From assembly GCA_017534445.1 (NCBI GenBank), contig JAFXWC010000046.1, positions 1 to 56,626 of the forward strand: a DNA stretch of 56,626 bases, read 5' to 3'. The notes under the pieces are model-generated. The model saw only the letters and a list, made by a program, of their open reading frames with translations, was not told the origin of the DNA and ran no database searches. Each line of letters starts with the position of its first letter. Position 1 is the first letter of the stretch. This document shows, piece after piece, positions 16,016-24,780 of the stretch. Origin of the DNA: Treponema sp. (GTDB taxonomy: Bacteria; Spirochaetota; Spirochaetia; Treponematales; Treponemataceae). The position numbers and the translations under genes are program-made.

Positions 16016-16897
16016 CTAAGTGCTGTATTCCATGGAGTCGCTGCCGTGAATCTTTTGCAGGGCGGGCTTTAGGTTTTCAAGCCAAAATCTGTCTTGTATC
16101 TTGAACTTTCCTGCGGTAAAGCCAATGTGCCTGTCTGCACGGAGTTTTTCGCCGTGAAAGTCGCTTCCTGCGGTAACAACCATGCCCAAAGTCTTTCCAA
16201 GTTCTTCAAGCCGCTCCGCTTCGGAAATGCGTACTCCTGGATGCCAAGCTTCAAGCCCCATTACCCCCTTGTCGCGTATCATTTCCATTGTGGAATCCAT
16301 TTTTCCCCAGGAAACGTACATGGAAAGGGGGTGAGCCTGCACCGGAATGCCGCCGCTGGTCTTTATTGCCTCTACAGCAGTCTCCAGATCCAACCCTTCC
16401 CTGTCCACATAGCAGGGTCTTCCTTTTGCAAAGTACTTGTCAAAGGCAACCTGACGCTGCTTTACTATGCCTTTTTCTGCCATGTATGTTGCAAAGTGGG
16501 GTCTTCCTATGTTTTTTTGAGACTTAAAACGCTCGCAGATTTCCTCGTAGGTGATGTCAACGCCATTTTCCCTTAGTTTTTCCGCCATTTTCATGTTGCG
16601 CCTGTTGCGTTCACCCTTTAGGAAGTTGATTGCGGAGTCAAGTTCAGTGGATTTTGTGCGAAGTCCAAGTCCAAGCAGGTGGAATTCTCCGGTTGGCCAC
16701 TGTACCGTAAGCTCTATTCCTGGAACAAATTCAATTCCTGCGCTTTTTGCTTCTGTCTGGGCTTCTTTTAGGCCTTCCGTGGTATCGTGGTCGGTTAGCG
16801 CAAGGGCAGAGAGGCCTTTTTCTTTTGCATAGCGCACCAGTTCTGCCGGTGAAAAAGTACCGTCGGATGCCGTGGAATGTGTGTGTAAGTCTATCAT
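16016..16897 (-). CDS. PHP-domain phosphoesterase
   Basis: A 293-residue PHP protein of the TrpH/YciV type (3',5'-nucleoside bisphosphate phosphatase or 5'-3' RNase). Metal-binding motifs are IDLHTHSTASDGTFSPAE, ALTDHDTTEG and VPGIELTVQWPTGEFHLLG, then VQAHPLS and TAGSDFHG, giving the three-metal histidine/aspartate set. It is cytoplasmic. No ribosome site is evident; TACTAT ends nine bases before the ATG, suggesting a near-leaderless start. It leads an operon with the secreted protein at 15354. Confidence 0.88.
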   Translation of the reverse strand: MIDLHTHSTASDGTFSPAELVRYAKEKGLSALALTDHDTTEGLKEAQTEAKSAGIEFVPGIELTVQWPTGEFHLLGLGLRTKSTELDSAINFLKGERNRRNMKMAEKLRENGVDITYEEICERFKSQKNIGRPHFATYMAEKGIVKQRQVAFDKYFAKGRPCYVDREGLDLETAVEAIKTSGGIPVQAHPLSMYVSWGKMDSTMEMIRDKGVMGLEAWHPGVRISEAERLEELGKTLGMVVTAGSDFHGEKLRADRHIGFTAGKFKIQDRFWLENLKPALQKIHGSDSMEYST

Positions 16898-16906
16898 TTC
16901 GAGGAT

Positions 16907-16936
16907 ATAGTATCATTTGTGGTGAGGGATTTTCAA
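16907..16936 (-). promoter_or_regulatory. Promoter of the PHP gene
   Basis: On the minus strand TTGAAA and TACTAT are separated by 18 bp, and the -10 ends nine bases before the ATG. Confidence 0.45.
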
Positions 16937-16955
16937 GGGTGGCACTTACCCCACA

Positions 16956-17101
16956 GAAATCAGGTTTGGGTTCCGCTCCCAGGCAAACCCGTCTGAAAAA
17001 CCGCGGTGTCGCGGAATAGGAAATTAAACTCCCTTCGGTCGTTCCGCTCCAATGCGATTTTTCAGCCGGCTTTGCCTTCCGCTACGCCCAAACCTGATTT
17101 C
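16956..17101. repeat. Long palindromic repeat, family D copy 1
   Basis: A 146-bp imperfect palindrome. The ends GAAATCAGGTTTGGG and CCCAAACCTGATTTC are exact complements. Inside, GGCAAACCCGTCTG pairs with CAGCCGGCTTTGCC with few mismatches, and the centre holds GCGGAA/TTCCGC. A second copy at 24297-24439 differs in sequence but keeps pairing. The remaining gap to 17321 holds the next promoter: TATAAT at 17268-17273. Confidence 0.8.
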
Positions 17102-17321
17102 TTGCATTGTTTTTCAACCTGATTCGTTCACATTTAGTTCCTTTTTTACTGTATTTTCCTTAAATACTCTCCATTACATAAGAAATTTGGAATAATAGCC
17201 TCCAGTGTTACCAGAAAAATATTTCATAAAAAATGAGCTTTTATGTGCTTTTTTCGGAATTGTATGTTATAATTTAGCTTAAGATTGGGGTAGCTGTGCT
17301 GCCCAAGAGCGGAGTGATTGA

Positions 17322-18605
17322 ATGCCAAAAATTATTAACTATCCAAAGAACTCAATGATTTTTGTTGAAGGAGACAAGGATGACCGCATATTCATCCTGC
17401 AATCCGGCTACGTAATACTGGTTTCAACAGATTTTGAGACAGGCAAGGTTCTTAATGAAAAGCTTGCAATAGGAGAATTCTTTGGCGTAAAAAGTTCGCT
17501 TGCGCGTGTTCCCAGGCAGGAAACAGCCACGGTAATGGCAGATTCCGTTGTCGTTCAGATGACACCAGCCGAATTTGAGAAGATTTTCAGCCCCAACCAA
17601 GCCGTAATGCTCAAAATGCTGCGCGTATTCAGCCGCAACTTGCGCGATTTGCACTACCGCACGGAGCTTCTTCTTAACAACAACGACCTGCTTATTCCTT
17701 CCGACAAGGGAATGATTCAGGTTGCACAGGCATTCCTGGATGAAGAGCTCTACAATTCATGCGAGCAGGTATGCGAAAAGGTTCTTGCACGCTACCCCTA
17801 CGACGCAAACAAAGCAACGATAGACAAAATAATGGATCTTTCAAAGAGGCAAAAGGGGCGCGTAAAGCCATCCCACGATGCTGGCGACAGGAACGAGGCT
17901 TCTTTTAAGCACAAGAAGAACAATGCCCTTAAGCAGTTTGACCTTCCCATGTTCGAGCGCTTTTCCAAGAGCTATGCTGACGGTGACGTTATTATCTGCG
18001 AATACGAGCCAGGCGAAAGCTTCTACCTTGTCCAGTCAGGGCAGGTTCAGCTGGAAAAACTCATAAGCGGGGCTCTAAAGCACATAGACATTGTAAATCC
18101 TGGTGAATTCTTTGGCGAAATGGCAATTCTTGACGATTCACCGCGAAGTGCAACCTGTATTGCAAAGGGAGACGTCCGCTGCCTTGAGTTCAACAAGGAA
18201 AACTTCCGCGTACTTGTTACCGGCAACCCCCAGATTGCAATGATCCTCCTGCGCCTTTTCTGCAAACGTATCTACGACCAGAAGCGCCGCACAAAGATTC
18301 TTGTAATAAAGGACATTCAGGCGCGCATCAGCGACATTTTCCTTATGTTCGACGAAATGACCCCGCTTTCCGAAGCAGACATGGACACTTCAAAGCGCAA
18401 ATTCAGCCTTACGGTTAACGACATTGCCCACTGGGCCGGCATTTCACTGGACGATGCCCGCGACGAAATGAACAAGATGAGTTCACGCGGCAAAGTTGAA
18501 ATTTACGACCACCACATGGTTGTAAAGAACATCAACGATATGAAGCGCGTTGTTGACACTTACTATACGATTCTTAACGCCCACAGGGAACAGGAACTTC
18601 GCTAG
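17322..18605 (+). CDS. Double cNMP-binding CRP-like regulator
   Basis: A 427-residue cytoplasmic protein with two cyclic-nucleotide-binding domains and a C-terminal helix-turn-helix. The first domain (about 1-120) is degenerate in its phosphate cassette (GEFFGVKSSLARVPRQET). The second (about 205-325) is canonical: PGEFFGEMAILDDSPRSAT. A helical linker (130-200) separates them. The C-terminus has FSLTVNDIAHWAGISLDD and RGKVEIYDHHMV, like the CRP DNA-binding wing. It probably binds cAMP, which the cyclase at 30021 could supply. TATAAT at 17268 is the likely -10. Confidence 0.85.
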   Translation: MPKIINYPKNSMIFVEGDKDDRIFILQSGYVILVSTDFETGKVLNEKLAIGEFFGVKSSLARVPRQETATVMADSVVVQMTPAEFEKIFSPNQAVMLKMLRVFSRNLRDLHYRTELLLNNNDLLIPSDKGMIQVAQAFLDEELYNSCEQVCEKVLARYPYDANKATIDKIMDLSKRQKGRVKPSHDAGDRNEASFKHKKNNALKQFDLPMFERFSKSYADGDVIICEYEPGESFYLVQSGQVQLEKLISGALKHIDIVNPGEFFGEMAILDDSPRSATCIAKGDVRCLEFNKENFRVLVTGNPQIAMILLRLFCKRIYDQKRRTKILVIKDIQARISDIFLMFDEMTPLSEADMDTSKRKFSLTVNDIAHWAGISLDDARDEMNKMSSRGKVEIYDHHMVVKNINDMKRVVDTYYTILNAHREQELR

Positions 18606-18634
18606 CAAGGCCACCAGGAATTGAAAACAAAACT

Positions 18635-19363
18635 ATGAAAAGAGTACTCTGCCTTTTTTCTTTTCTCTTTGCCATAATTTTTTGTGCCTGCGCAAAGGAA
18701 AGAAAGACTCCAACAGATTATCTTGAATTAAACAGGATAAGAAATGCAGAAAGCGTAATTACAATAGTGGATGAGCAAAAAGAAATCTCCCTTGTCCTAA
18801 ACAAAGAACAAAGAAATGCCCTCTTGGAAAAGCTTGAAGTTTCCCAAAAACTGGAAGCAAAAGACTTCCCCTCCCCTTGCAAAGCATACAAACTTAATGT
18901 TTATTACGACGACAAATACGTCTCTTTTTTAACAAACGGAAAAACCATTTGCCAAAGCGGAAGTCCAGAAATGTATGAACTTTCAAGCGACCCTTCTGGC
19001 ACAATAGAAGCCGTTTTTGGAATATACGATGCCTTTCTAAACCCTTTGCCCACGGCAAAAAACAATTCCGCCCCAGATTTTATTATTACAAGCTATTACC
19101 TTTTGCAAAAAAGGAACACGAACAGCTACTATGTCTTGGCGGTAACTTACGGAAGCGGCCTGCCGGTTACATCAATAAGGGCTTTTAATGCAACTGCAAG
19201 CAAAAACTTTATTCACCTTGACGACGATGAAAAAATATCCGTTAAAAACGATGAATACGAATTATACATCAAGGGTAAAAAGACAGTGGCCAGTATTTTT
19301 ACAGATTACAGCCTAAAACGCCTAAAAGCCGACATGCATTCATTTTATATGTATCACAAGTAA
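18635..19363 (+). CDS. Putative lipoprotein
   Basis: A 242-residue protein with signal peptide and lipobox FCAC (Cys at about 19). The mature domain has LVLNKEQRNALLEKL and CKAYKLNVYYDDKYVSFLTNG, suggesting a small beta-rich envelope domain, and ends LKADMHSFYMYHK. Not recognised further. It starts 29 nt after the regulator gene and may be read through from it. Confidence 0.65.
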   Translation: MKRVLCLFSFLFAIIFCACAKERKTPTDYLELNRIRNAESVITIVDEQKEISLVLNKEQRNALLEKLEVSQKLEAKDFPSPCKAYKLNVYYDDKYVSFLTNGKTICQSGSPEMYELSSDPSGTIEAVFGIYDAFLNPLPTAKNNSAPDFIITSYYLLQKRNTNSYYVLAVTYGSGLPVTSIRAFNATASKNFIHLDDDEKISVKNDEYELYIKGKKTVASIFTDYSLKRLKADMHSFYMYHK

Positions 19364-19405
19364 AAAAGGGGCAGTACCAACATTAGGAGGCTATCGGTAC
19401 TGCCC
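19362..19405 (-). terminator. Terminator of the ABC transporter operon
   Basis: A perfect ten-base stem GGGCAGTACC/GGTACTGCCC is followed on the minus strand by CTTTTTT. It lies seven bases past the last permease stop at 19412. Confidence 0.85.
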
Positions 19406-19411
19406 AAAGAA

Positions 19412-20389
19412 TTATTTAATCACTTTTAGCGATTCGTGGTCTATGGTCAAGGCTACGACAATCAAGAAGATTATTCCCTTTACAAGCTGCTGGGTTGCGG
19501 CAACAGGGAATACCATCGGAAGCGATTTTTCAAGAACACAATAGGTAAGCGTTCCCAAGATGATATTGGAAAAGCGTGCCCTTGCACCACCAGAAATTGG
19601 CATTCCGCCCAAAACCAGGGCTATAAGAATCTGAGTTTCAAGCTGGCGGCCTGCGGTTCCTGTAATTGCACCAACATGGACTACGTTTATAAAGGAAGCA
19701 AATCCCGTAATGGCACCCGCAGAAACATAGACCATGAATTTTGTAAGGTCTGGTTTGCAGCCGGAAAAGCGGGCGGCAGTTTCACCGGCACCAATTGCCC
19801 TAAGGTCTACGCCAAGACGGGTGTAGTGCCAGAGGAAGAAGACAACCACAAGGACAATTCCCATCAGCACAAACTTGAACCAAGTCTGGTCAAGGGCAAG
19901 CACATTGTAGCTTGCGGGAACAGGACCTGCCGTAGTAATGTACTTGCAAAGACCCCTAAAGAAATACTGGGAACACATGGTTACTATAAAAGACGCAATC
20001 TTAAAGCGCACGTGGAAAAAGCCGTTAAAGGCACCCATCACCGCACCAGATGCAACGGAGGCAATTATGGCAAGGGGTATGCTGTACATGGAAACCCAGC
20101 AGAATATTATTGAAGAAAGTCCCAGGACAGACCCCTGCGAAAAGTCAAGGCCACCAACGGTCATTATAAGAAATACGCCGCAGCAGCAGGTCATCAGTAC
20201 AAAGACCTGGCTTAGCATAAGGCTAAGGTTCTTTGGCTGGACAATTTTTCCGCCGGTCAAGACAGAAAAGAGCAGCACTATGCCTACAAAGCCAAAGAGG
20301 GGGCCAAAGTTGGAAACAATCCCCTTTAGCTTGGCCCTTTTGGCCATTTGTTCTTCCGTTATATTTTTTACTGCAACTTGAGTAGTCAT
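19412..20389 (-). CDS. Sugar ABC transporter permease (RbsC/MglC family)
   Basis: A 325-residue inner-membrane permease of the carbohydrate uptake-2 (BPD_transp_2) family with eight to ten hydrophobic segments. Visible family motifs are VGGLDFSQGSVLGLSSI, GAFNGFFHVRFKIASFIVT, AIGAGETAARFSGC and ALVLGGMPISGGARARF. GGAGAATTGT precedes the ATG. It is the last gene of a four-gene operon and probably forms a heterodimer with the permease at 21916. Substrate unknown, likely a monosaccharide or similar small molecule. Confidence 0.88.
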   Translation of the reverse strand: MTTQVAVKNITEEQMAKRAKLKGIVSNFGPLFGFVGIVLLFSVLTGGKIVQPKNLSLMLSQVFVLMTCCCGVFLIMTVGGLDFSQGSVLGLSSIIFCWVSMYSIPLAIIASVASGAVMGAFNGFFHVRFKIASFIVTMCSQYFFRGLCKYITTAGPVPASYNVLALDQTWFKFVLMGIVLVVVFFLWHYTRLGVDLRAIGAGETAARFSGCKPDLTKFMVYVSAGAITGFASFINVVHVGAITGTAGRQLETQILIALVLGGMPISGGARARFSNIILGTLTYCVLEKSLPMVFPVAATQQLVKGIIFLIVVALTIDHESLKVIK

Positions 20390-20403
20390 ACAATTCTCCT
20401 ATA

Positions 20404-21900
20404 CTATATCATCTTTGCAATGAGGTCTTTTTCGCCAAGTTCCCGGTTGCGCATAAACTCTCCGTTGAACTTGCCGTCCTTCATGATGAAGATGCGGTCG
20501 CTCATACCCAAAAGCTCAGGAAGCTCTTCGGAAATCATGATGATTGACTTGCCCTGCTTCTTAAGCTCCGTCATAAGTCCGTAGATGTCTGCCTTTACCC
20601 TTACGTCTATACCGCGGGTGGGGCTGTCCAAAATCAGAATGTTTGACCCCTTTCCTATCCAGCGGGCAAGTACAACCTTCTGCTTGTTTCCACCGGAAAG
20701 CTCAGAGACGTACTGCTTGATTCCAACCATTTTTGTGCTCATCTGGACAGCAAAATCCTGGGCAAATTTATCCAGCTTTTTAAGGCTAAGGATTCCGTGC
20801 TTGGACAAATCATCCAAAGAAGGAAGAATGATGTTTTCACCAATGGAGTCAGCAATAACAATTGATTCGTTGTCGCGGTCCTTTGAAGCGTATGCAACGC
20901 TGTGCTTTATTGCACCAGGGATATTCTTTATTTCGTAGCCGTCGCTCAGAGTTACCTTTCCGCTTCTGTTATATGAAGCACCGAATATTGCCTTGCCAAT
21001 TTCATGCATGCCACATTCAGAAAGTCCGCCAATACCAAGAATCTCGCCCTTGTGCAGCTCAAGGTTTATGTTTTCTATCTCTCCGGGAACAGACACGTTC
21101 TTTAGCGAAAGCACAACCTCGTCTGAAACCTTTTCGCCGTAGTCGGTTCTGTAATACTTGTTGTCAAGTTCGCGGCCAACCATTTCGCGCTTAAGGTCAT
21201 CCGTTGTAACGTCCTTGGTTTGGAAAGTCTTAACAAGAACGCCGTCGCGGAGAACAGAAATTCTGTCTGTGTGCTCAATAACTTCGTCCAAGTCGTGGGA
21301 GATAAAAATTACCGTGGAACCGTTTTCGCGGGTTTTATTCATCACCTTGAAAAGTTCCTGGCGGCCGTCGTGGCTTAAGGCGGTGGTGGTTTCGTCTACC
21401 ACAAGGATTTTTGGGTTAAAGTATGTGGCCTTTACAATTTCAACAAGCTTCCTTTCTTCAAAGGAATACATGTCTATCATCTTGGAAGCCTTTATCCTGC
21501 CAAAGCCATAGGAATCCAAAAGACGCTGGGCTTCCCTGTTCATGGCCCTGGAATTCTTTACGATTCCATGCATGAACTTGTCTTCTTCGCCAAGGAAGAT
21601 GTTTTCCGCAACAGTAAGCCCCGGAAGGGTTCCCATTTCCTGAACGATGATTGCAACCCCTTCCCTGTTTGCCTCAACCTGGCTTTTTGGTTTTATTTCC
21701 TTTCCCAGCAGGGTGAATGTTCCGCTTGAGATGGTGTGGATGCCGCAGAGCATGGAGCTGAACGTTGACTTTCCAGAACCATTTTCTCCGATAAGGCCGT
21801 GGATTTCTCCGGGATAGAGTTCAAGGGACAAATCCTTTACGGCATGGGTCACGCCAAAGTATTTATTTATTTTTTCCGCTTTTAAAAGTACCTGATTCAT
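20404..21900 (-). CDS. Sugar ABC transporter ATPase (RbsA/MglA family)
   Basis: A 498-residue protein with two fused nucleotide-binding domains. The first has Walker A GLIGENGSGKSTFSSML, and ILVVDETTTAL at Walker B. The second has a degenerate Walker A (GIGGLSECGMHEIGKAIFG), as usual in this family, with signature ELSGGNKQKVVLARW and Walker B ILILDSPTRGIDV. It energises uptake with the two permeases. AAGGAGAAGA precedes the ATG; it lies 14 nt upstream of the next permease. Confidence 0.92.
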   Translation of the reverse strand: MNQVLLKAEKINKYFGVTHAVKDLSLELYPGEIHGLIGENGSGKSTFSSMLCGIHTISSGTFTLLGKEIKPKSQVEANREGVAIIVQEMGTLPGLTVAENIFLGEEDKFMHGIVKNSRAMNREAQRLLDSYGFGRIKASKMIDMYSFEERKLVEIVKATYFNPKILVVDETTTALSHDGRQELFKVMNKTRENGSTVIFISHDLDEVIEHTDRISVLRDGVLVKTFQTKDVTTDDLKREMVGRELDNKYYRTDYGEKVSDEVVLSLKNVSVPGEIENINLELHKGEILGIGGLSECGMHEIGKAIFGASYNRSGKVTLSDGYEIKNIPGAIKHSVAYASKDRDNESIVIADSIGENIILPSLDDLSKHGILSLKKLDKFAQDFAVQMSTKMVGIKQYVSELSGGNKQKVVLARWIGKGSNILILDSPTRGIDVRVKADIYGLMTELKKQGKSIIMISEELPELLGMSDRIFIMKDGKFNGEFMRNRELGEKDLIAKMI

Positions 21901-21915
21901 CTTCTTCTCCTTAAA

Positions 21916-22908
21916 TTATTTTACTACGCTACCTTTCTTACCGCGGTTGGTAAGCGTAACGATGGCAAGGAGAACCGCACCAGTAACAAAGTCGTTGATT
22001 GTGGTGGGTACGTCAAGGGCAACAAGTCCATTGAATATCATTGTGATAATAAATTCACCGATTACGATTGCTGTGACTGGGCAGCCGTATTTTTTAAATG
22101 CCACGCCAAAGAAGGTTCCCATGAGGGGCTTAAAGTTTCTGTCCATGCTGGTCATACCGGTTACGGCAAGCATTCCCTTTCCGTAGCTTACGGTAAGCAG
22201 GGCCATTATTCCCACAAAGAAATGCAGGAGCACAAAGCCTATGAATTTATATTTTTCCACGCTGATTCCCATGTTTTTTGCAACAAGCTCGTTGCTGCCT
22301 ATTGCATTGCAGTAGGTTCCGATTCTTGTAAAGCGCAGGATAAAAACCATAAGGAAGAATGCTGCAAATGCAACTATATAGTTCCATGGGGCATGGTTAA
22401 AGGCAAGTATGGAAGAGTTGGTAAGCTTTCCGGGAAAACCGGAAGTGTCAAGCTTTACAACATAGTTTGCAACGCTTTCCAGAATGAGCATAAGTCCGAC
22501 AGTTACAATCATGGACGGAATCTTTAGCTTGGAATAGAAAACGCCGTTAAAGGCACCAATCAAAGCACCTGTAAGCAGGGTTCCGCCTATAAGACCTATG
22601 TAGCCCAAGTGCCTTGAAAGCAAAACGCCTACCATAGAAGAAAGGACGATGTTGGCTCCGATTGAAAAGTCAAAGAGCCCCATTACGACAATAAAATAAA
22701 AGCCGCATCCGCCGACTGCATACTGAATGCTTGTCTGAAGGTAGTCAGACATAAGCTTTGGCGTTCCAAAGTTTTGCGGGGAAAGCAACTTGAATATTCC
22801 CCAGCACAAAACAGCCAGAACCACAAGGGCCGTAACGCCAAAATAACGGCTCTTCTTGAACATAGTAAACTTTTCGTTAGCTAGTACCCTATTTCCAATA
22901 TCACTCAT
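21916..22908 (-). CDS. Sugar ABC transporter permease (RbsC-like)
   Basis: A 330-residue permease paralogous to the one at 19412, with motifs VMGLFDFSIGANIVLSSM, GAFNGVFYSKLKIPSMIVTV, NAIGSNELVAKNMGIS and PLMGTFFGVAFKKYGCPV. The start at 22908 was chosen because AGGGTGTC lies upstream and because the longer frame to 22962 runs back through the terminator hairpin. Two different permeases in one RbsABC-type operon imply a heterodimeric channel. Confidence 0.88.
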   Translation of the reverse strand: MSDIGNRVLANEKFTMFKKSRYFGVTALVVLAVLCWGIFKLLSPQNFGTPKLMSDYLQTSIQYAVGGCGFYFIVVMGLFDFSIGANIVLSSMVGVLLSRHLGYIGLIGGTLLTGALIGAFNGVFYSKLKIPSMIVTVGLMLILESVANYVVKLDTSGFPGKLTNSSILAFNHAPWNYIVAFAAFFLMVFILRFTRIGTYCNAIGSNELVAKNMGISVEKYKFIGFVLLHFFVGIMALLTVSYGKGMLAVTGMTSMDRNFKPLMGTFFGVAFKKYGCPVTAIVIGEFIITMIFNGLVALDVPTTINDFVTGAVLLAIVTLTNRGKKGSVVK

Positions 22909-22920
22909 TTCTGACACCCT

Positions 22921-22957
22921 AAAAAAAAAGGGGGCAGCCTTACAATTTTCTGCCCCC
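22921..22957 (-). terminator. Intercistronic terminator/attenuator
   Basis: A perfect stem GGGGGCAG/CTGCCCCC is followed by nine T residues on the minus strand, located between the binding-protein gene and the first permease. It should make the binding protein more abundant than the membrane components. Confidence 0.8.
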
Positions 22958-22977
22958 ATCATGATTAAGATAAACGC

Positions 22978-24123
22978 CTATCTGCGGCTCTTTACGTCTT
23001 CAATAGAAAGCTTTGCGGTTGCAACTTCAAGATCTTTTTCTGAAAGTGCAGCCATTGCCTTAAGCTCCTCTGCGTTGTAAGGAAGTGCGTCTACGAAATA
23101 CTTTGCGTATGCAGCATAGTCTTCTGGAGAAGCAACATACAGGTATGGGAAGTTTACGTCATAGAAGCCGTCTGTTGAAACAGCGTAGTTTCCTTTGATT
23201 GCATTGTAAACAAGCATGAATGCGATGAGCGGGTCGCAGTAGTGTCCGCCAGATTCAGCAGCCATGCCGCCGCTCTTGAGTTGTTCGTCAAGGTCAGCAA
23301 GGAAGTCTGTTGAAACAACGGCAATCTTTCCCTTCTTGCCCATTGATTCGATTGCAGCAAGTGCGCCAACGAGTGTGTCTCCACCACCACCGGCTACGAT
23401 AAGGGCATCGATGTCCGGGTTTGCATTGATGATAGCTTCTGCTGTTGAACGGCCTGTGTCTGATGTTGTTCCGCCGTACTGGGGTTCAAGAAGCTCAATC
23501 TTGTCTGAGTGGGATGCGTTCCAGTCTTCTACGCCTTTCTTGTATCCTTCCCAGCGCAAAAGGAATGTTGCGTCTCCAGCTTCCCAACCTTCGAGGGCAA
23601 TCTTTTTGTTTCCTTTTTCTGCAAGAATTGTAACGAGCTTTTTGCCGTTTTCTACTTCATTTTCGTGAACTGCACCTACGAAATAAGGTGATTTTGCTGC
23701 AAGGGCATACTCGTTGGGGTTTGCATCCTTGCTGATGATGCGGAAGAACTGGGCACAGTAAACCTTGTTCTGGTTGCATGTGTTGATTACGGATGTCATT
23801 TCTGCAGAAGCTGAATTGCAGATGATGATACCGTCACAACCGGCAGCGCTCAAAGTTTCCGCAGAGCTTGTTACGTTTTCTGAGATGTGTCCCTGGTCAA
23901 CATACATTACCTGGACATCCAGGGCTTTTGCAGCCTCGTCGATAATCCTCTTGCACTGGCTTCCCAAAGTATCTGTTGAACTCCAAATGGAAACACCAAT
24001 CTTTATCTTCTTTGAATCAGAAGCATTGGAGCTAGAAGCTCCGGCAGCCTGCTTCTTAGAACAAGAAACGAACATTGCTCCAAGCAGAGCCACAGCACAA
24101 ACTAATTTAATTAATTTCTTCAT
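22978..24123 (-). CDS. Sugar ABC transporter substrate-binding lipoprotein
   Basis: A 381-residue type-I periplasmic binding protein (RbsB-like) anchored as a lipoprotein (lipobox FVSC, Cys at about 21). Mature part begins KIKIGVSIWSSTDTLGSQ and has GCDGIIICNSASAEMTSVI, ALEGWEAGDATFLLRWEG, DIDALIVAGGGGDTLVGALA and AVVSTDFLADLD, the two-lobe hinge pattern. GGAGGATGTTTA precedes the ATG at 24123. First gene of the operon; its divergent neighbour is cellobiose phosphorylase. Ligand cannot be predicted from sequence. Confidence 0.9.
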   Translation of the reverse strand: MKKLIKLVCAVALLGAMFVSCSKKQAAGASSSNASDSKKIKIGVSIWSSTDTLGSQCKRIIDEAAKALDVQVMYVDQGHISENVTSSAETLSAAGCDGIIICNSASAEMTSVINTCNQNKVYCAQFFRIISKDANPNEYALAAKSPYFVGAVHENEVENGKKLVTILAEKGNKKIALEGWEAGDATFLLRWEGYKKGVEDWNASHSDKIELLEPQYGGTTSDTGRSTAEAIINANPDIDALIVAGGGGDTLVGALAAIESMGKKGKIAVVSTDFLADLDEQLKSGGMAAESGGHYCDPLIAFMLVYNAIKGNYAVSTDGFYDVNFPYLYVASPEDYAAYAKYFVDALPYNAEELKAMAALSEKDLEVATAKLSIEDVKSRR

Positions 24124-24142
24124 TAAACATCCTCCATATATA

Positions 24143-24170
24143 ATCATACCCCAGCCTGTGAATTTTTGAA
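24143..24170 (-). promoter_or_regulatory. Possible promoter of the ABC operon
   Basis: On the minus strand TTCAAA and TATGAT are separated by 16 bp, giving a leader of about 15 nt that still includes the GGAGG ribosome site. The adjoining sequence to 24296 is AT-rich with no ORF. Confidence 0.4.
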
Positions 24171-24296
24171 TAAGGAATCTTACGATTTTATGTCGATTTT
24201 TTTTTTACATTTTTTTGAAAGGGAAATGTTTTGCGGGAAGGTAAAATAATTTACTATAAAACGTTTGTTTTTTTACGGTCTCCAACATACACTCAT

Positions 24297-24439
24297 ATGG
24301 AAATCAATTTTGGGTTCCGCTCCCAGGCAAATCCGTCTGAAAACCCGCGGTGTCGCGGAATAGGTAATTAAACTCGCTACGGCTCGTTCCGCTCCAATGC
24401 GGTTTTCCAGCCGTATTTGCCTTCCGCTGCACCCAAAAT
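24297..24439. repeat. Long palindromic repeat, family D copy 2
   Basis: A 143-bp palindrome with perfect 19-bp ends ATGGAAATCAATTTTGGGT and the exact complement at 24421-24439. Internal arms GGCAAATCCGTCTG/CAGCCGTATTTGCC pair. Compared with 16956-17101, GGTTTGGG/CCCAAACC has become ATTTTGGG/CCCAAAAT, a set of compensatory changes. Confidence 0.85.
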
Positions 24440-24486
24440 TGATTTCCATTGCTTTTTATCTACCTGCCACAATATTCCCAACCAGC

Positions 24487-24667
24487 CTACGCCGCCGTGG
24501 AGGGGCGCGAAGCGTTGACGATGGGAGAGACGCTCCCTGAGCCTGTCGAAGGGGCGGCTCTTCTACCGGCAATGACCGTTAGGGAACCCCGGAAGGGCGG
24601 TGACGAAAGCAGCTTTCGGTCGATTCGAGCAAACAAACGGATGGTAGAGCAAAAAAAAGTTCGTCCG
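24487..24667 (+). repeat. Dispersed repeat, family B copy 2 (variant)
   Basis: The landmarks TACGCCGCCGTGGAG, AATGACCGTTAGGGAACCCC, GGAAGGGCGGTGACG, GGTAGAGCA and TCGTCCGTAA are a diverged version of family B. An internal insertion around CCTGAGCCTGTCGAAGGGG is not found in the other copies. Confidence 0.6.
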
Positions 24668-24741
24668 TAAAAAAATCCCATAATTTTTATTACAAAAACT
24701 TTAATTTTTTCACTATTTACAGACGGCTTTTTTCGTGATAT

Positions 24742-24759
24742 ATTTATCCTAGGATAAAT
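24742..24759. promoter_or_regulatory. Perfect 18-bp palindrome, probable operator
   Basis: ATTTATCCTAGGATAAAT lies 21 bases before the cellobiose phosphorylase ATG and just after GATATATT, at or near the likely transcription start. A repressor bound here would block the promoter. The CCTAGG centre is not the CG centre of LacI-family sites. Confidence 0.55.
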
Positions 24760-24780
24760 GCGCCAACATTAGGAGTTATT

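Noticed and set aside
22909..22962. Longer permease start at 22962
   Set aside because: It would place the terminator hairpin and its T-run inside the coding region; the ATG at 22908 has a ribosome site.
24600..24640. tRNA-like TTCGAG segment
   Set aside because: No acceptor stem or anticodon arm can be drawn; it is part of the family B variant repeat.
24742..24759. LacI-family operator at the cellobiose phosphorylase promoter
   Set aside because: LacI-type sites have a central CG; this palindrome is centred on CTAG, so only a generic operator call is justified.
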